A stretch of 50,823 nt of DNA from Lentzea albidocapillata subsp. violacea (GTDB lineage Bacteria; Actinomycetota; Actinomycetes; Mycobacteriales; Pseudonocardiaceae), in the NCBI RefSeq assembly GCF_900100275.1, contig NZ_FNET01000033.1:1-50823 (forward strand). Reading direction: 5' to 3'. Below, piece after piece: positions 14,129-22,375 of the stretch. The translations under genes and the position numbers were made by a program. Under the pieces are notes generated by a model that saw only the letters and a program-made list of their open reading frames with translations, was not told where the DNA came from and searched no databases. Numbering within the stretch: position 1 is the first letter of the stretch; the number at the start of each line of letters is the position of its first letter.

Positions 14129-15460
14129 GTGAGTGGGTTGCCAGTCGTCGTGGTGGGTGCCGGACCTGCGGGTTTGTCCGCGGCGGCGAACTTGGTCGAA
14201 CGGGGCGAGCAGGTGCTTGTGCTGGAGGCGGGCGATCGTGCCGGTGCGGCCGTGTCGCAGTGGAACTACGTCCGGCTGTTCTCGCAGTGGAGCGAGCTCA
14301 TCGACCCGGCGGCTGAGCGGTTGCTGAAGGAGACCGGCTGGGTGCGGCCGGACGGTGACGCCTACCCGAGTGGTGGGGAGTGGGCGGAGCAGTACCTGGC
14401 ACCGCTGGCCGAGGTACTGGGGGAGCGGGTGCGGTTCGGTGCGCGCGTGGTGGGTGTGGCGCGGCGGGGGCGGGACCGGATCGTGGACGCCGGACGTGAG
14501 GACGAGCCGCTGACGGTGCACGTGCAGACCGCCGAAGGGGAGGAGCGGATCTCGGCTCGTGCGGTGATCGACGCTTCCGGCACTTACAGCTCGCCGAACC
14601 CGCTGGGCGGAGACGGCCTTCCAGCGGCGGGGGAGAAGGCGGCGGCCGAGAAGATCACCTACCGGGTGCCGGACCTGGTGGCCGAACGCGCTCGGTACGC
14701 GGGTAAGCGGATCGCGATCGCCGGCAGCGGGCACTCGGCGCTGACCGCGTTGGTCGTGCTGGCGGATCTCGCCGAGCAGGAGCCCGGCACGAAGATCGTG
14801 TGGCTGCTGCGCCGCGGTGCCGTTGGCAACGCGTTCGGCGGTGGCGAAGCCGACCAGCTGCCGGCGCGTGGTGCCTTGGGCCTGCGGGCCCAGAAGGCAG
14901 CTCAGGCTGGCCACATCGAGACCGTCACCGGGTTCCGCACGGCGGCAATCGAACGTGCGGCGGACGGCAGCCTCACACTGGAGTCGTTCGACGGTGACAA
15001 GGTCGAGGGCATCGACGAGGTCGTGGTGCTGACCGGGTTCCGGCCGGACCTGTCGTGGTTGTCGGAGGTCCGGCTCGACCTGGACCCGGTGCTGCAGGCG
15101 CCGACGAAGCTCGCACCGTTGATCGACCCGAACGTCCACTCGTGCGGCACCGTCTACCCGCACGGTGAGAACGAGCTGCGCCATCCCGAGCCGGGTGTCT
15201 ACCTGGTGGGGATGAAGAGCTACGGCCGTGCGCCGACGTTCCTGTCGCTGACGGGCTACGAGCAGGCGCGCTCTGTCGTGGCCGCGATCTCCGGTGACCA
15301 CGAGGCGGCCGGGCGCGTGGAGCTCGTGCTGCCCGAGACCGGGGTGTGCGGCGGCGCGGGCGTGTTCGACGCGCCCGAGGAGCAGAAGAGCGAGGGTGGC
15401 TGCTGCGGCTCGCCGGAGCACGGCGAGCTGACGATCGGGCTCACTGCCAGTGCACGCTGA
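14129..15460 (+). CDS. FAD-dependent NAD(P)-binding oxidoreductase of the arsenic island
   Basis: 443 residues from GTG 14129. The N-terminal FAD dinucleotide fold VVVVGAGPAGLSAAANLVERG, a central NAD(P) motif IAIAGSGHSALTALVVL and the VVLTGFRPDLSWL segment are those of flavin monooxygenase/thioredoxin-reductase-like proteins. The C-terminal tail has Cys residues GVCGGAG and GGCCGSPEHG, unusual for this fold and suggestive of thiol or metalloid contact. The end overlaps the MFS gene by 11 bp, implying coupled expression. It may oxidise or reduce an organoarsenical or thiol-arsenic species which the MFS protein then exports. That role is inference. Confidence 0.75.
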   Translation: MSGLPVVVVGAGPAGLSAAANLVERGEQVLVLEAGDRAGAAVSQWNYVRLFSQWSELIDPAAERLLKETGWVRPDGDAYPSGGEWAEQYLAPLAEVLGERVRFGARVVGVARRGRDRIVDAGREDEPLTVHVQTAEGEERISARAVIDASGTYSSPNPLGGDGLPAAGEKAAAEKITYRVPDLVAERARYAGKRIAIAGSGHSALTALVVLADLAEQEPGTKIVWLLRRGAVGNAFGGGEADQLPARGALGLRAQKAAQAGHIETVTGFRTAAIERAADGSLTLESFDGDKVEGIDEVVVLTGFRPDLSWLSEVRLDLDPVLQAPTKLAPLIDPNVHSCGTVYPHGENELRHPEPGVYLVGMKSYGRAPTFLSLTGYEQARSVVAAISGDHEAAGRVELVLPETGVCGGAGVFDAPEEQKSEGGCCGSPEHGELTIGLTASAR

Positions 15461-16637
15461 AACAACGACGCGGCCCGGCGTTGACGGCGGGCTGCGTCGC
15501 GTGCTGATCGTGTTGTGCAGCACCGAGGTCATCAGCTGGGGGATCCTGTACTACGCGTTCCCGGTGCTGCTGCCGACGATCGGCGCGCGGACGGGATGGT
15601 CGTTGGCCGCGATTACCGCGGGCTTCTCGGCGAGTCAGATCGTGGCGGGGCTCGTCGGCGTTCCGGTGGGCAGGCTGCTCGACCGGCACGGTCCTCGCGC
15701 GATCATGGCCACCGGCTCGATCATCGCGGTCCCGGCGCTCGTCATGGTGGCGACCGCGCAGTCGTTGGCGTGGTTCACGGCAGCGTGGTTGCTGATCGGT
15801 GTCGCGATGGCCGGGGTGTTCTACGCCCCCGCGTTCGCGGCACTGACCCGCTGGTTCGGGGCGAGGCGGGTGTCGGCGCTGACCGCGCTCACGTTGGTGG
15901 CAGGGCTTGCCAGCACGGTGTTCGCGCCGCTGACCGCCGTGCTGAACACGCACCTGGACTGGCGCGGAACATACCTGGTGCTGGCCGGAATCCTGGCTGT
16001 CACCACGGTTCCGCTGCACCTGTTCGGCTTGCGCCTGCCGTGGCCGGAGATCGAGCACGAGGCGGAGTATCATCCGTCCGCGATCGCCCGCAGCAGACCG
16101 TTCCTCGTGCTGACGATCGCGATGAGCTTGGCGGCGTTCAGCGTTTACGCGGTGGTGGTCAACCTCGTGCCGCTGCTGACCGAACGCGGCATGTCCACGT
16201 CAATGGCCGCGGTGGCCCTGGGCCTCGGTGGGGTGGGCCAGGTCCTCGGGCGGCTGGGGTACGCGAGGTTGACCGCGAAGACGTCGGTGCGCACAAGAAC
16301 AGCACTGATCTTGCTGGCGAGCGCCGTGGTGACCGCGTTGCTGGGTGTGGTGCCCGGCCCGGCATTGCTACTCATCGCGGGCTCGGTGCTCGCGGGTGTC
16401 GCACGCGGGATCTTCACGCTGGTGCAGGCGACGGCGATCACCGATCGCTGGGGTGCGGTCCACTACGGACAGTTGAGCGGGCTGCTCGCGGTGCCGGTGA
16501 TGCTGACCGCCGCGATCGCGCCGTGGGCGGGCAGTGCCATGGCCTCGTGGCTCGGCGGCTACCCGGCGGTGTTCGTCGTGCTGGGGGCGATCGGGGTGCT
16601 GGCGGCCGCGTTGTCGACCGCCAGCGTTCCGCGTTAG
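15450..16637 (+). CDS. Major facilitator superfamily exporter
   Basis: 395 residues and twelve predicted helices, from GTG 15450 inside the end of the flavoprotein gene. MFS landmarks are GRLLDRHGPRAIMATG (loop 2-3), FYAPAFAALTRWFGARRVSALT and the second-half repeat GGVGQVLGRLGYARLTAKTSVRTR. It shows no ArsJ/GAPDH pairing, so the substrate is not the arsenate glyceride of that pathway by context. Coupling to the flavoprotein and divergence from ArsR-GNAT suggest efflux of a modified arsenical or an antibiotic-like arsenical. It converges on arsC with a 4-bp overlap. Confidence 0.8.
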   Translation: MHAETTTRPGVDGGLRRVLIVLCSTEVISWGILYYAFPVLLPTIGARTGWSLAAITAGFSASQIVAGLVGVPVGRLLDRHGPRAIMATGSIIAVPALVMVATAQSLAWFTAAWLLIGVAMAGVFYAPAFAALTRWFGARRVSALTALTLVAGLASTVFAPLTAVLNTHLDWRGTYLVLAGILAVTTVPLHLFGLRLPWPEIEHEAEYHPSAIARSRPFLVLTIAMSLAAFSVYAVVVNLVPLLTERGMSTSMAAVALGLGGVGQVLGRLGYARLTAKTSVRTRTALILLASAVVTALLGVVPGPALLLIAGSVLAGVARGIFTLVQATAITDRWGAVHYGQLSGLLAVPVMLTAAIAPWAGSAMASWLGGYPAVFVVLGAIGVLAAALSTASVPR

Positions 16638-17035
16638 TCCAGCAGCTCGGCGACCAGGCCGCGCACTCGGCGGTCGATGTCGTCGCGGATCGGACGGACG
16701 GAGTCGACGCCCTGGCCCGCCGGGTCCTCGAGCTCCCAGTCGAGGTAGCGCTTGCCAGGGAACACCGGGCAGGTGTCACCGCAGCCCATCGTGATCACCA
16801 CGTCGGACGCCTCGACGTCCTCGGTCGTGAGCTTCGAGGGCACCTCGGCGGTGATGTCCAGGCCCCACTCGGCGAGCGCCTCGGCGGCGGCCGGGTTGAC
16901 CTTCTCGGCCGGGGCCGAGCCGGCGGAGCGGACCGCGATCCTGCCCATGCCGTAGTGCTGCAGCAACGCGGCGGCCATCTGGGAGCGGCCGGCGTTGTGC
17001 ACGCAGACGAACAGCACTTCGGGGGTCTTGGACAC
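16634..17035 (-). CDS. arsC: Arsenate reductase, LMW-phosphatase type
   Basis: 133 residues from GTG 17035-17033, preceded by AGGAGGAGA. The catalytic P-loop is C11-VHNAGR17-S and the second cysteine pair is in MGC85GDTC89P, the full Cys trio needed for thioredoxin-coupled (or mycoredoxin-coupled) reduction of As(V) to As(III) through a disulfide cascade. DWELEDPAGQGVDSVRPIRDDI carries the Asp acid and closing helix. It is the last gene of a minus-strand group with a 54-residue membrane protein and a longer ArsC, 75 bp upstream. Product As(III) would go to Acr3 or ArsM. Confidence 0.92.
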   Translation of the reverse strand: MSKTPEVLFVCVHNAGRSQMAAALLQHYGMGRIAVRSAGSAPAEKVNPAAAEALAEWGLDITAEVPSKLTTEDVEASDVVITMGCGDTCPVFPGKRYLDWELEDPAGQGVDSVRPIRDDIDRRVRGLVAELLD

Positions 17036-17110
17036 GTCGATCTCCTCCTGGCGGGCGTTTCCTTGGTTCGATAATGCCCGATCCAGGTGAACGGTTGGTG
17101 ACACGATTCC

Positions 17111-17275
17111 TCACGTCACATACAGGTACAGACCGCCTACAACCAGTGCTCCGCACACGGTGAACCAGATGCAGGCGAAGGTCTTGCGGGCCTGAGAGAG
17201 GTTCGAGACGCCGAGCGCGAACGTCGCGACGATCCCGACCGTCCCGATCAGCGTGACCAGCAAGACCTGCAACAT
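17111..17275 (-). CDS. 54-residue two-helix membrane protein between two arsC genes
   Basis: It starts at ATG 17275-17273, sharing one base with the stop of the upstream arsC (TGATG). Two hydrophobic helices (LLVTLIGTVGIVATFALG and IWFTVCGALVVGGLYLYV) flank a short basic loop NLSQARKTFAC. I recognise no family. Tight coupling with arsC argues that it is a real gene. It could tether the reductase or modulate transport at the membrane; both are guesses. Confidence 0.6.
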   Translation of the reverse strand: MLQVLLVTLIGTVGIVATFALGVSNLSQARKTFACIWFTVCGALVVGGLYLYVT

Positions 17276-17916
17276 CAGTCGCCCAGAAGTTCGGACAGCA
17301 GGCTTCTGACCCGCCGGTCGATGTCGTCGCGCACCTCGCGAACGCGGTGCAGCGGAGCGCCGACCGGGTCGGCCACCTCCCAGTCCAGGTAGCGCTTGCC
17401 GGGATAGACCGGGCACGAGTCGCCGCAGCCCATCGTCACGACGACGTCCGCGGCACGCACGACCTCGTCGGTGAGCGGCTTCGGGAACGCCTGCGTGAGC
17501 GGGATGTTCAGCTCCGCCAGCACCTCGGTGATTTGCGACGGGATGGAGCCACTCGGCTGGCTGCCGGCGGAACGCACGGCGATCTTGCCGAACGCGTGGT
17601 GCTCCAGTAGCGCCGATGCCATCTGCGACCGGCCGACGTTGTGCACGCAGATGAACAACACCTGCGGCACCTCGACCTTGGTCAGGCCCTGGGCGCGGCC
17701 GTAGTCGTGCAGGCGCTGCTTGGCGAATCGGGCTGTCAGCGTCGCGAGGTGCGTCTTCACCGTGGCGTTCTCGTTGAGCAGGGCGTAGGTCTCGTCGACG
17801 AAGCGCTCGACAGTTTCCCGGCCGAACACGCCGTGGAACTTGTCAGCCAGCTCATCGGTGATGCGGAGAAGCTGGGCGGTGAGCTCGTGCTGGGGAAGTC
17901 CGCCTGCGCGGGTCAT
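17275..17916 (-). CDS. arsC: Arsenate reductase with N-terminal three-helix domain (Cg_ArsC1'-like)
   Basis: 213 residues. Residues 1-80 form a helical bundle (LTAQLLRITDELADKFHGVF, FVDETYALL, LTARFAKQRLHDY) as described for Corynebacterium glutamicum ArsC1'. The C-terminal catalytic domain has the P-loop C90-VHNVGR96-S and the MGC164GDSC168P pair. It reduces arsenate using a thioredoxin/mycothiol-type electron supply. It is first in the arsC-small protein-arsC operon and is divergent from arsR (18000), with a strong dyad in the 83-bp gap, so As(III)-bound ArsR should derepress it. Confidence 0.92.
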   Translation of the reverse strand: MTRAGGLPQHELTAQLLRITDELADKFHGVFGRETVERFVDETYALLNENATVKTHLATLTARFAKQRLHDYGRAQGLTKVEVPQVLFICVHNVGRSQMASALLEHHAFGKIAVRSAGSQPSGSIPSQITEVLAELNIPLTQAFPKPLTDEVVRAADVVVTMGCGDSCPVYPGKRYLDWEVADPVGAPLHRVREVRDDIDRRVRSLLSELLGD

Positions 17917-17941
17917 GAGGTCTCCTTGGACCGAGAATTAC

Positions 17942-17967
17942 CGATGCAAAGCAGACCGTTTGCATCG
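17942..17967. promoter_or_regulatory. ArsR operator between arsC and arsR
   Basis: CGATGCAAA (17942-17950) and TTTGCATCG (17959-17967) form a 9-bp perfect inverted repeat with an 8-bp spacer. It is centred in the gap between the divergent arsC (starts 17916) and arsR (starts 18000). Its core GATGCAA-N8-TTGCATC matches the site at 14043-14064 in spacing and in six of seven arm bases. Confidence 0.75.
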
Positions 17968-17999
17968 ACTTTTGTCAATCTAGGTCGTACCCTCGGGCC

Positions 18000-18365
18000 A
18001 TGGTGGAGCGTCGGGATGAACTCCAGATGGACAGCGGCGGCCACAAGCGCTGCGTGCCACTCGGCCAGGGCATGGATCCCGCTGAAGCGCGCCGGATCGC
18101 CGAGATCTTCAAGGCGCTGTCCAGTCCCGTCCGCCTCGAACTCCTCCGCCTGCTTCAGCTCGCCCCGAGCGGTGAGTCGTGCGTCTGCGACCTCGTCGAC
18201 AGTGTCGGCTTGAGTCAGGGAACCGTGAGTCATCACCTCCGCGTGCTCGCGGAAGCGGGCCTCGTTCGCGGCGAGCGCCGCGGCACCTGGGGCTGGTACG
18301 TCGCGATCCCGGAGCGCCTGGAAGAGGTCGGGCGGCTTCTCGGTCAGCCGATTGGCTCAATGTGA
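18000..18365 (+). CDS. arsR: ArsR-family As(III)-responsive repressor
   Basis: 121 residues from ATG 18000 (a Met at 18027 is an alternative). The winged helix reads ALSSPVRLELLRLLQLAPSG and VGLSQGTVSHHLRVLAEAGL. The metal site is C61-V-C63 in GESCVCDL at the start of the recognition region, as in classical ArsR, plus C18 in the N-terminal extension. It is divergent from arsC across a 9-bp-arm dyad operator. It presumably represses itself and the arsC operon until As(III) or Sb(III) binds. Confidence 0.88.
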   Translation: MVERRDELQMDSGGHKRCVPLGQGMDPAEARRIAEIFKALSSPVRLELLRLLQLAPSGESCVCDLVDSVGLSQGTVSHHLRVLAEAGLVRGERRGTWGWYVAIPERLEEVGRLLGQPIGSM

Positions 18366-18415
18366 ACACGGGTTGGATCGAGATTTTTCAACCATAGTTG
18401 TTCTGGTCACTCCAC

Positions 18416-18437
18416 GTTCACCTTCTGTTTAGAACGG
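18416..18437 (+). promoter_or_regulatory. PHO box upstream of pstS
   Basis: Two adjoining 11-nt units, GTTCACCTTCT (18416-18426) and GTTTAGAACGG (18427-18437), resemble the direct-repeat PhoP box of actinomycetes (GTTCACC-type). The second unit is weaker. It lies 85 bp before the pstS GTG, so the operon is probably induced by phosphate limitation. Confidence 0.55.
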
Positions 18438-18521
18438 GATTCTTCGATGCAGGGGCCCTCGAACGAGGGTTCTCGTCGAAGATCCCGGTCCCGATCCGGG
18501 TCCCGAGCAGGAGGCACGTCA

Positions 18522-19505
18522 GTGACCATCCGCCAGGTGAAGCGTGCGCACGTGTTGTCCGTCGTGGCTGTCGCCGCGCTGACCCTGTCCGCCTGTGGTG
18601 GGCAGAACAACGGCAGTGGCTCCGAGAGCGGGGGTGAACAGCTCTCCGGCCCCGTCGTCATCGACGGCTCCAGCACCGTGGAACCGCTGTCGATCGCCGC
18701 GGCCGAGCTGTTCATGGAGAAGAACAGCGGCGTCCAGGTATCGGTGAGCGCCTCCGGTACCGGCGGTGGCTTCAAGAAGTTCTGCGTCGGTGAGACCGAC
18801 ATCTCCGGTGCCTCTCGCCCGATCAAGGCCGAGGAGGGCAAGGTCTGCACGGAGAAGGGTGTCAACTACACCGAGCTGCAGGTCGCCAACGACGCGCTGA
18901 CCGTCGTGGTGCACAAGGAGAACACCTGGGCCGAGTGCCTCACGGTCGCGCAGCTGAAGAAGATCTGGGAGCCGGACTCGAAGGTCGCCAACTGGAAAGA
19001 GGTCGACCCGTCATTCCCGGACCAGAAACTCGACCTCTACGGCGCCGGCGCTGACTCCGGCACGTTCGACTACTTCACCGGCGCAATCAACGGCAAGGAA
19101 GGCGCCAGCCGCAAGGACTACAACCCGACCGAGAACGACAACATCACCGTCCAGGGTGTCAGCGGCTCCAAGGGCGGCCTGGGCTACTTCGGCTTCTCCT
19201 ACTTCGAGGAGAACGCCGACAAGCTCAAGGCCGTGAAGATCGACGGCGGTAAGGGCAAGGGTTGCGTCGAGCCGTCGGTGAAGGCCGCGCAGGACGGTAG
19301 CTACAGCCCGCTCGCGCGCCCGCTGTTCATCTACCCCTCCGACGCCGGACTGAAGAAGGTCCAGGTCGAGAAGTTCGTCGAGTTCTACCTCACGAACAAC
19401 GACGACATCGTCAAGGCCGCTCGGTTCGTGCCGCTGACCGAGGACCAGAAGAAGAAGGCCAAGGACGAGCTCGCAGCGCTGCAGGCGAAGGCCGCCGGTA
19501 AGTGA
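18522..19505 (+). CDS. pstS: Phosphate ABC transporter substrate-binding lipoprotein PstS
   Basis: 327 residues from GTG 18522, chosen for AGGAGG 7-12 nt upstream. An N-terminal signal helix (HVLSVVAVAALTLSAC25) ends in a lipobox, so the protein is lipid-anchored outside the membrane. The mature protein shows the Pst phosphate-binding signatures IDGSSTVEPLS, SASGTGGGFKKFC, DISGASRPIK and GADSGTFDYF. It captures phosphate for PstCAB. Its presence inside an arsenic island suggests a high-affinity, arsenate-discriminating route. The stop overlaps the pstC start. Confidence 0.93.
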   Translation: MTIRQVKRAHVLSVVAVAALTLSACGGQNNGSGSESGGEQLSGPVVIDGSSTVEPLSIAAAELFMEKNSGVQVSVSASGTGGGFKKFCVGETDISGASRPIKAEEGKVCTEKGVNYTELQVANDALTVVVHKENTWAECLTVAQLKKIWEPDSKVANWKEVDPSFPDQKLDLYGAGADSGTFDYFTGAINGKEGASRKDYNPTENDNITVQGVSGSKGGLGYFGFSYFEENADKLKAVKIDGGKGKGCVEPSVKAAQDGSYSPLARPLFIYPSDAGLKKVQVEKFVEFYLTNNDDIVKAARFVPLTEDQKKKAKDELAALQAKAAGK

Positions 19506-20485
19506 GTACCAAGACTCGTGACGGTGGTCGCCCGGAGTCGGGCGGCCACCCCGTCGCATGGGAAGGGCCACCGGTCGACCTGACCGCGCAGAGCCCGCGC
19601 ATCGGCGAGAAGATCATCAAGGCCGTGCTGGTCGGCGCGGCCGCGTTGTCAGTTCTCGTCACGGTCGGCATCGTCGCGTCGCTATTCGCGCCGGTCGCCG
19701 AGTTCTTCACCCACGTCAGCGTGGGGGAGTTCCTGTTCGGCACCGAGTGGACGGCCCTGTTCGGCGACAAGTTCAACTGGGACGACAAGTCCTGGGGTGT
19801 CCTGCCGCTGGTCACCGCGACCTTGATGATCACACTGATCTCCCTGGTGGTCGCAGTCCCGTTCGGCCTCGGTGCCGCGATCTACCTCAGCGAGTACGCC
19901 TCGCAGCGCGTGCGGAAGATCTTCAAGCCGATCCTCGAAATCCTCGCCGGCGTGCCGACCGTGGTCTACGGCTTCCTCGCGCTCACCGTGATCACGCCGA
20001 TCCTCAAGCCCTTGCTGGGCATCGAGGGCATCTACAGCATGATCTCGCCCGGCATCGTGATGGGCTTCATGATCGTGCCCACGGTCGCCTCCCTGAGCGA
20101 GGACGCGATGTCGGCCGTTCCGCTGGCGCTGCGGCAGGGCTCGTACGCGTTGGGCGCCAACAGGATGCAGACGACGGTGCGCGTCGTGTTCCCGGCCGCG
20201 TTGTCGGGCATCGTCGCCGCGGTCGTCCTCGGCATCTCGCGCGCGATCGGCGAGACGATGATCGTCGCGATCGCCGCGGGCAACATGCCGCTGTTCACCG
20301 CGGACCCGCTCAAGGGCGCGCAGACGATGACCGGGTTCATCGCGCAGGCCGCGAGCGGCGACACACCGCACGGCAGCCCGTCGTACTACGCGTTGTTCGC
20401 GATCGGCGCGCTGCTGTTCGTGATGACCCTCCTGATCAACATGATCAGCATCCGGCTGGTCCGCAAGTACAGGCAGGCCTACTGA
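19502..20485 (+). CDS. pstC: Phosphate ABC transporter permease PstC
   Basis: 327 residues from GTG 19502, overlapping the pstS stop by 4 bases. Six membrane helices are preceded by a cytoplasmic extension of about 35 residues. The permease (EAA-type) loop SVPLALRQGSYALGANRMQTT region and the VPFGLGAAIYLSEYAS and ISRAIGETMIVAIAAG segments are typical of PstC. It forms the membrane channel with PstA. Confidence 0.93.
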   Translation: MSTKTRDGGRPESGGHPVAWEGPPVDLTAQSPRIGEKIIKAVLVGAAALSVLVTVGIVASLFAPVAEFFTHVSVGEFLFGTEWTALFGDKFNWDDKSWGVLPLVTATLMITLISLVVAVPFGLGAAIYLSEYASQRVRKIFKPILEILAGVPTVVYGFLALTVITPILKPLLGIEGIYSMISPGIVMGFMIVPTVASLSEDAMSAVPLALRQGSYALGANRMQTTVRVVFPAALSGIVAAVVLGISRAIGETMIVAIAAGNMPLFTADPLKGAQTMTGFIAQAASGDTPHGSPSYYALFAIGALLFVMTLLINMISIRLVRKYRQAY

Positions 20486-21378
20486 TGACCGCGACGACAC
20501 TGGTCGTTGACCAGAGCCTGAAGTCCGGCCGCCGCAAAGGCGTGGGGCCGACCGTGTTCGCCGTGGCACTGTGGGCGTGCCTGGCGATCATCTGCGCGTT
20601 CCTCTTCTTCGTGCTCGCCGTGATCATTCAGAAAGGACTGGCGCGGTTCGACCTGAACCTCGTCACAGAGCACCCGTCGCGACTGCGGCCGGACACCTCG
20701 GGCGTGAAGTCCGCGCTGTTCGGCACGATCTGGATCATGGTGCTGACGGCGCTCATCGCGTTGCCACTGGGTATCGCGGCCGCGGTGTACCTGGAGGAGT
20801 ACGCGGACAACACCCGCTGGTGGAACCGCCTGATCGAGCTCAACATCCAGAACCTCGCCGCGGTGCCGTCGGTGATCTACGGCATTCTCACGCTCGGGTT
20901 CGTTGTGCGTGGCCCGTTGTCCATCGGCGCTGTGCTCCTCGCGGGCGCGATCTCGCTGGCTTTGCTGATCCTGCCGGTCGTGATCATCACGTGCCGTGAG
21001 GCGTTGCGCGCGGTGCCGTCGGAGATCCGCTCCGGCTCGCTCGCGCTGGGCGCGACGCAGTGGCAGACCACGTGGCGGCAGGTGTTGCCCTCGGCGGTGC
21101 CGGGCATCGCGACCGGCTCCATCCTCGCGCTGTCCCGTGCGATCGGTGAGGCGGCACCGCTGCTGCTCGTCGGCGCGACGACGTTCCTCACGTTCAACCC
21201 GGACGGCGTGTTCTCCCGTTACACCGTTCTGCCGACTCAGATCTTCAGCCTGGTACCGCTCGACCGCGTCGAGTTCCGCGACCTGGCCTACTCCACGATC
21301 CTCCTGCTGATCATCGTGCTGCTCGTGATGAACGCGCTCGCGATCTGGTTGCGCAACCGCTATCAGCGCCGTTGGTGA
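20485..21378 (+). CDS. pstA: Phosphate ABC transporter permease PstA
   Basis: 297 residues from ATG 20485, whose A is the last base of the pstC stop. Six helices; PstA signatures are LPLGIAAAVYLEEYAD, NLAAVPSVIYGILTLG, the EAA loop RSGSLALGATQWQTTWRQV and LSRAIGEAAPLLLVGA. It pairs with PstC and couples to the PstB ATPase. Confidence 0.93.
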   Translation: MTATTLVVDQSLKSGRRKGVGPTVFAVALWACLAIICAFLFFVLAVIIQKGLARFDLNLVTEHPSRLRPDTSGVKSALFGTIWIMVLTALIALPLGIAAAVYLEEYADNTRWWNRLIELNIQNLAAVPSVIYGILTLGFVVRGPLSIGAVLLAGAISLALLILPVVIITCREALRAVPSEIRSGSLALGATQWQTTWRQVLPSAVPGIATGSILALSRAIGEAAPLLLVGATTFLTFNPDGVFSRYTVLPTQIFSLVPLDRVEFRDLAYSTILLLIIVLLVMNALAIWLRNRYQRRW

Positions 21379-21403
21379 CACGCGAATGAAGGAGCGAGAC
21401 CTC

Positions 21404-22303
21404 ATGACCAGATCGGAGCAGCGAACCGTGTCCACCGAACAGCGCACGACCCAGGGCGACTCGACACCGGAGAAGCAGGTGACCATCGAGCGCTCGAACA
21501 CCGTCGCGCCCGTGGAGGGAGCGCCGGACGGCGTGATCACCCTGAAGGACCTGGAAGTCTTCTACAGCGACTTCCGCGCCGTCACCGACGTCAACATGTC
21601 GTTCGGCAGCAGGGAGATCACCGCCCTGATCGGCCCGTCCGGTTGCGGCAAGTCCACCGTGCTGCGGTGCCTGAACCGGATGAACGACCTCGTGCCCGGC
21701 GCCCGCGTCGAAGGAGCTGTCGCCTACCACGGCGTCGACATCTACGGTGAGGACGTCGACGTCATCGAGGTGCGCCGGCGCATCGGAATGGTGTTCCAGA
21801 AGCCCAACCCGTTCCCGAAGTCCATCTACGACAACGTCGCCTACGGTCCGCGGGTCACCGGCATGAAGGTGTCCGACATGGACACCGTGGTGGAGCGGGC
21901 GTTGCGCGGTGCCGCGTTGTGGGACGAGGTGAAGGACAAGCTCAAGCAGAACGCGTTCGGCCTGTCCGGCGGTCAGCAGCAGCGACTGTGCATCGCCCGC
22001 GCCATCGCCACCTCGCCCGAGGTGATCCTGATGGACGAGCCGTGCTCGGCGCTGGACCCGATCGCCACCGCGAAGATCGAGGACCTCATGGTCGAGCTCG
22101 CCTCGACCTACACGATCATCATCGTCACCCACAACATGCAGCAGGCGGCCCGCGTCTCGCAGCGCACGGGCTTCTTCACCGCGGAGGCCGACGAGAAGGG
22201 TCAGCGCACCGGAAAGCTGGTCGAGTTCGACACCACCGAGCACATCTTCGGCAATCCCTCCGACGCCCGGACCGAGGCGTACATCACCGGACGATTCGGT
22301 TAA
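21404..22303 (+). CDS. pstB: Phosphate ABC transporter ATPase PstB
   Basis: 299 residues from ATG 21404 with AAGGAG upstream; an earlier in-frame ATG (21386) is less well supported. The first 45 residues are a hydrophilic extension not usual in PstB (about 255 residues in most). Walker A is GPSGCGKST (78-86), the signature LSGGQQQR (187-194) and Walker B VILMDEP (207-213), with H-loop THNMQQAARVS. It powers phosphate import. No phoU follows, which is atypical for a pst operon; the next gene is an odd response regulator. Confidence 0.93.
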   Translation: MTRSEQRTVSTEQRTTQGDSTPEKQVTIERSNTVAPVEGAPDGVITLKDLEVFYSDFRAVTDVNMSFGSREITALIGPSGCGKSTVLRCLNRMNDLVPGARVEGAVAYHGVDIYGEDVDVIEVRRRIGMVFQKPNPFPKSIYDNVAYGPRVTGMKVSDMDTVVERALRGAALWDEVKDKLKQNAFGLSGGQQQRLCIARAIATSPEVILMDEPCSALDPIATAKIEDLMVELASTYTIIIVTHNMQQAARVSQRTGFFTAEADEKGQRTGKLVEFDTTEHIFGNPSDARTEAYITGRFG

Positions 22304-22375
22304 GCCATGACGGGCTCTGCGTTGGGGGCTTGGGAGTCCGACAGCTCACAGTTCCACACGCGGCGGCGAGCCTGC

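Noticed and set aside
14063..15532. 489-residue minus-strand open frame opposite the flavoprotein
   Set aside because: The plus-strand frame carries clear FAD/NAD(P) motifs; the reverse is a GC shadow.
15450..16637. ArsJ arsenate-ester exporter
   Set aside because: No GAPDH-type partner gene is adjacent, and MFS membership alone does not support the name.
19558..21378. 606-residue plus-strand frame spanning pstC into pstA
   Set aside because: Only its last part is PstA, in the correct frame; the first 300 residues are pstC read out of frame.
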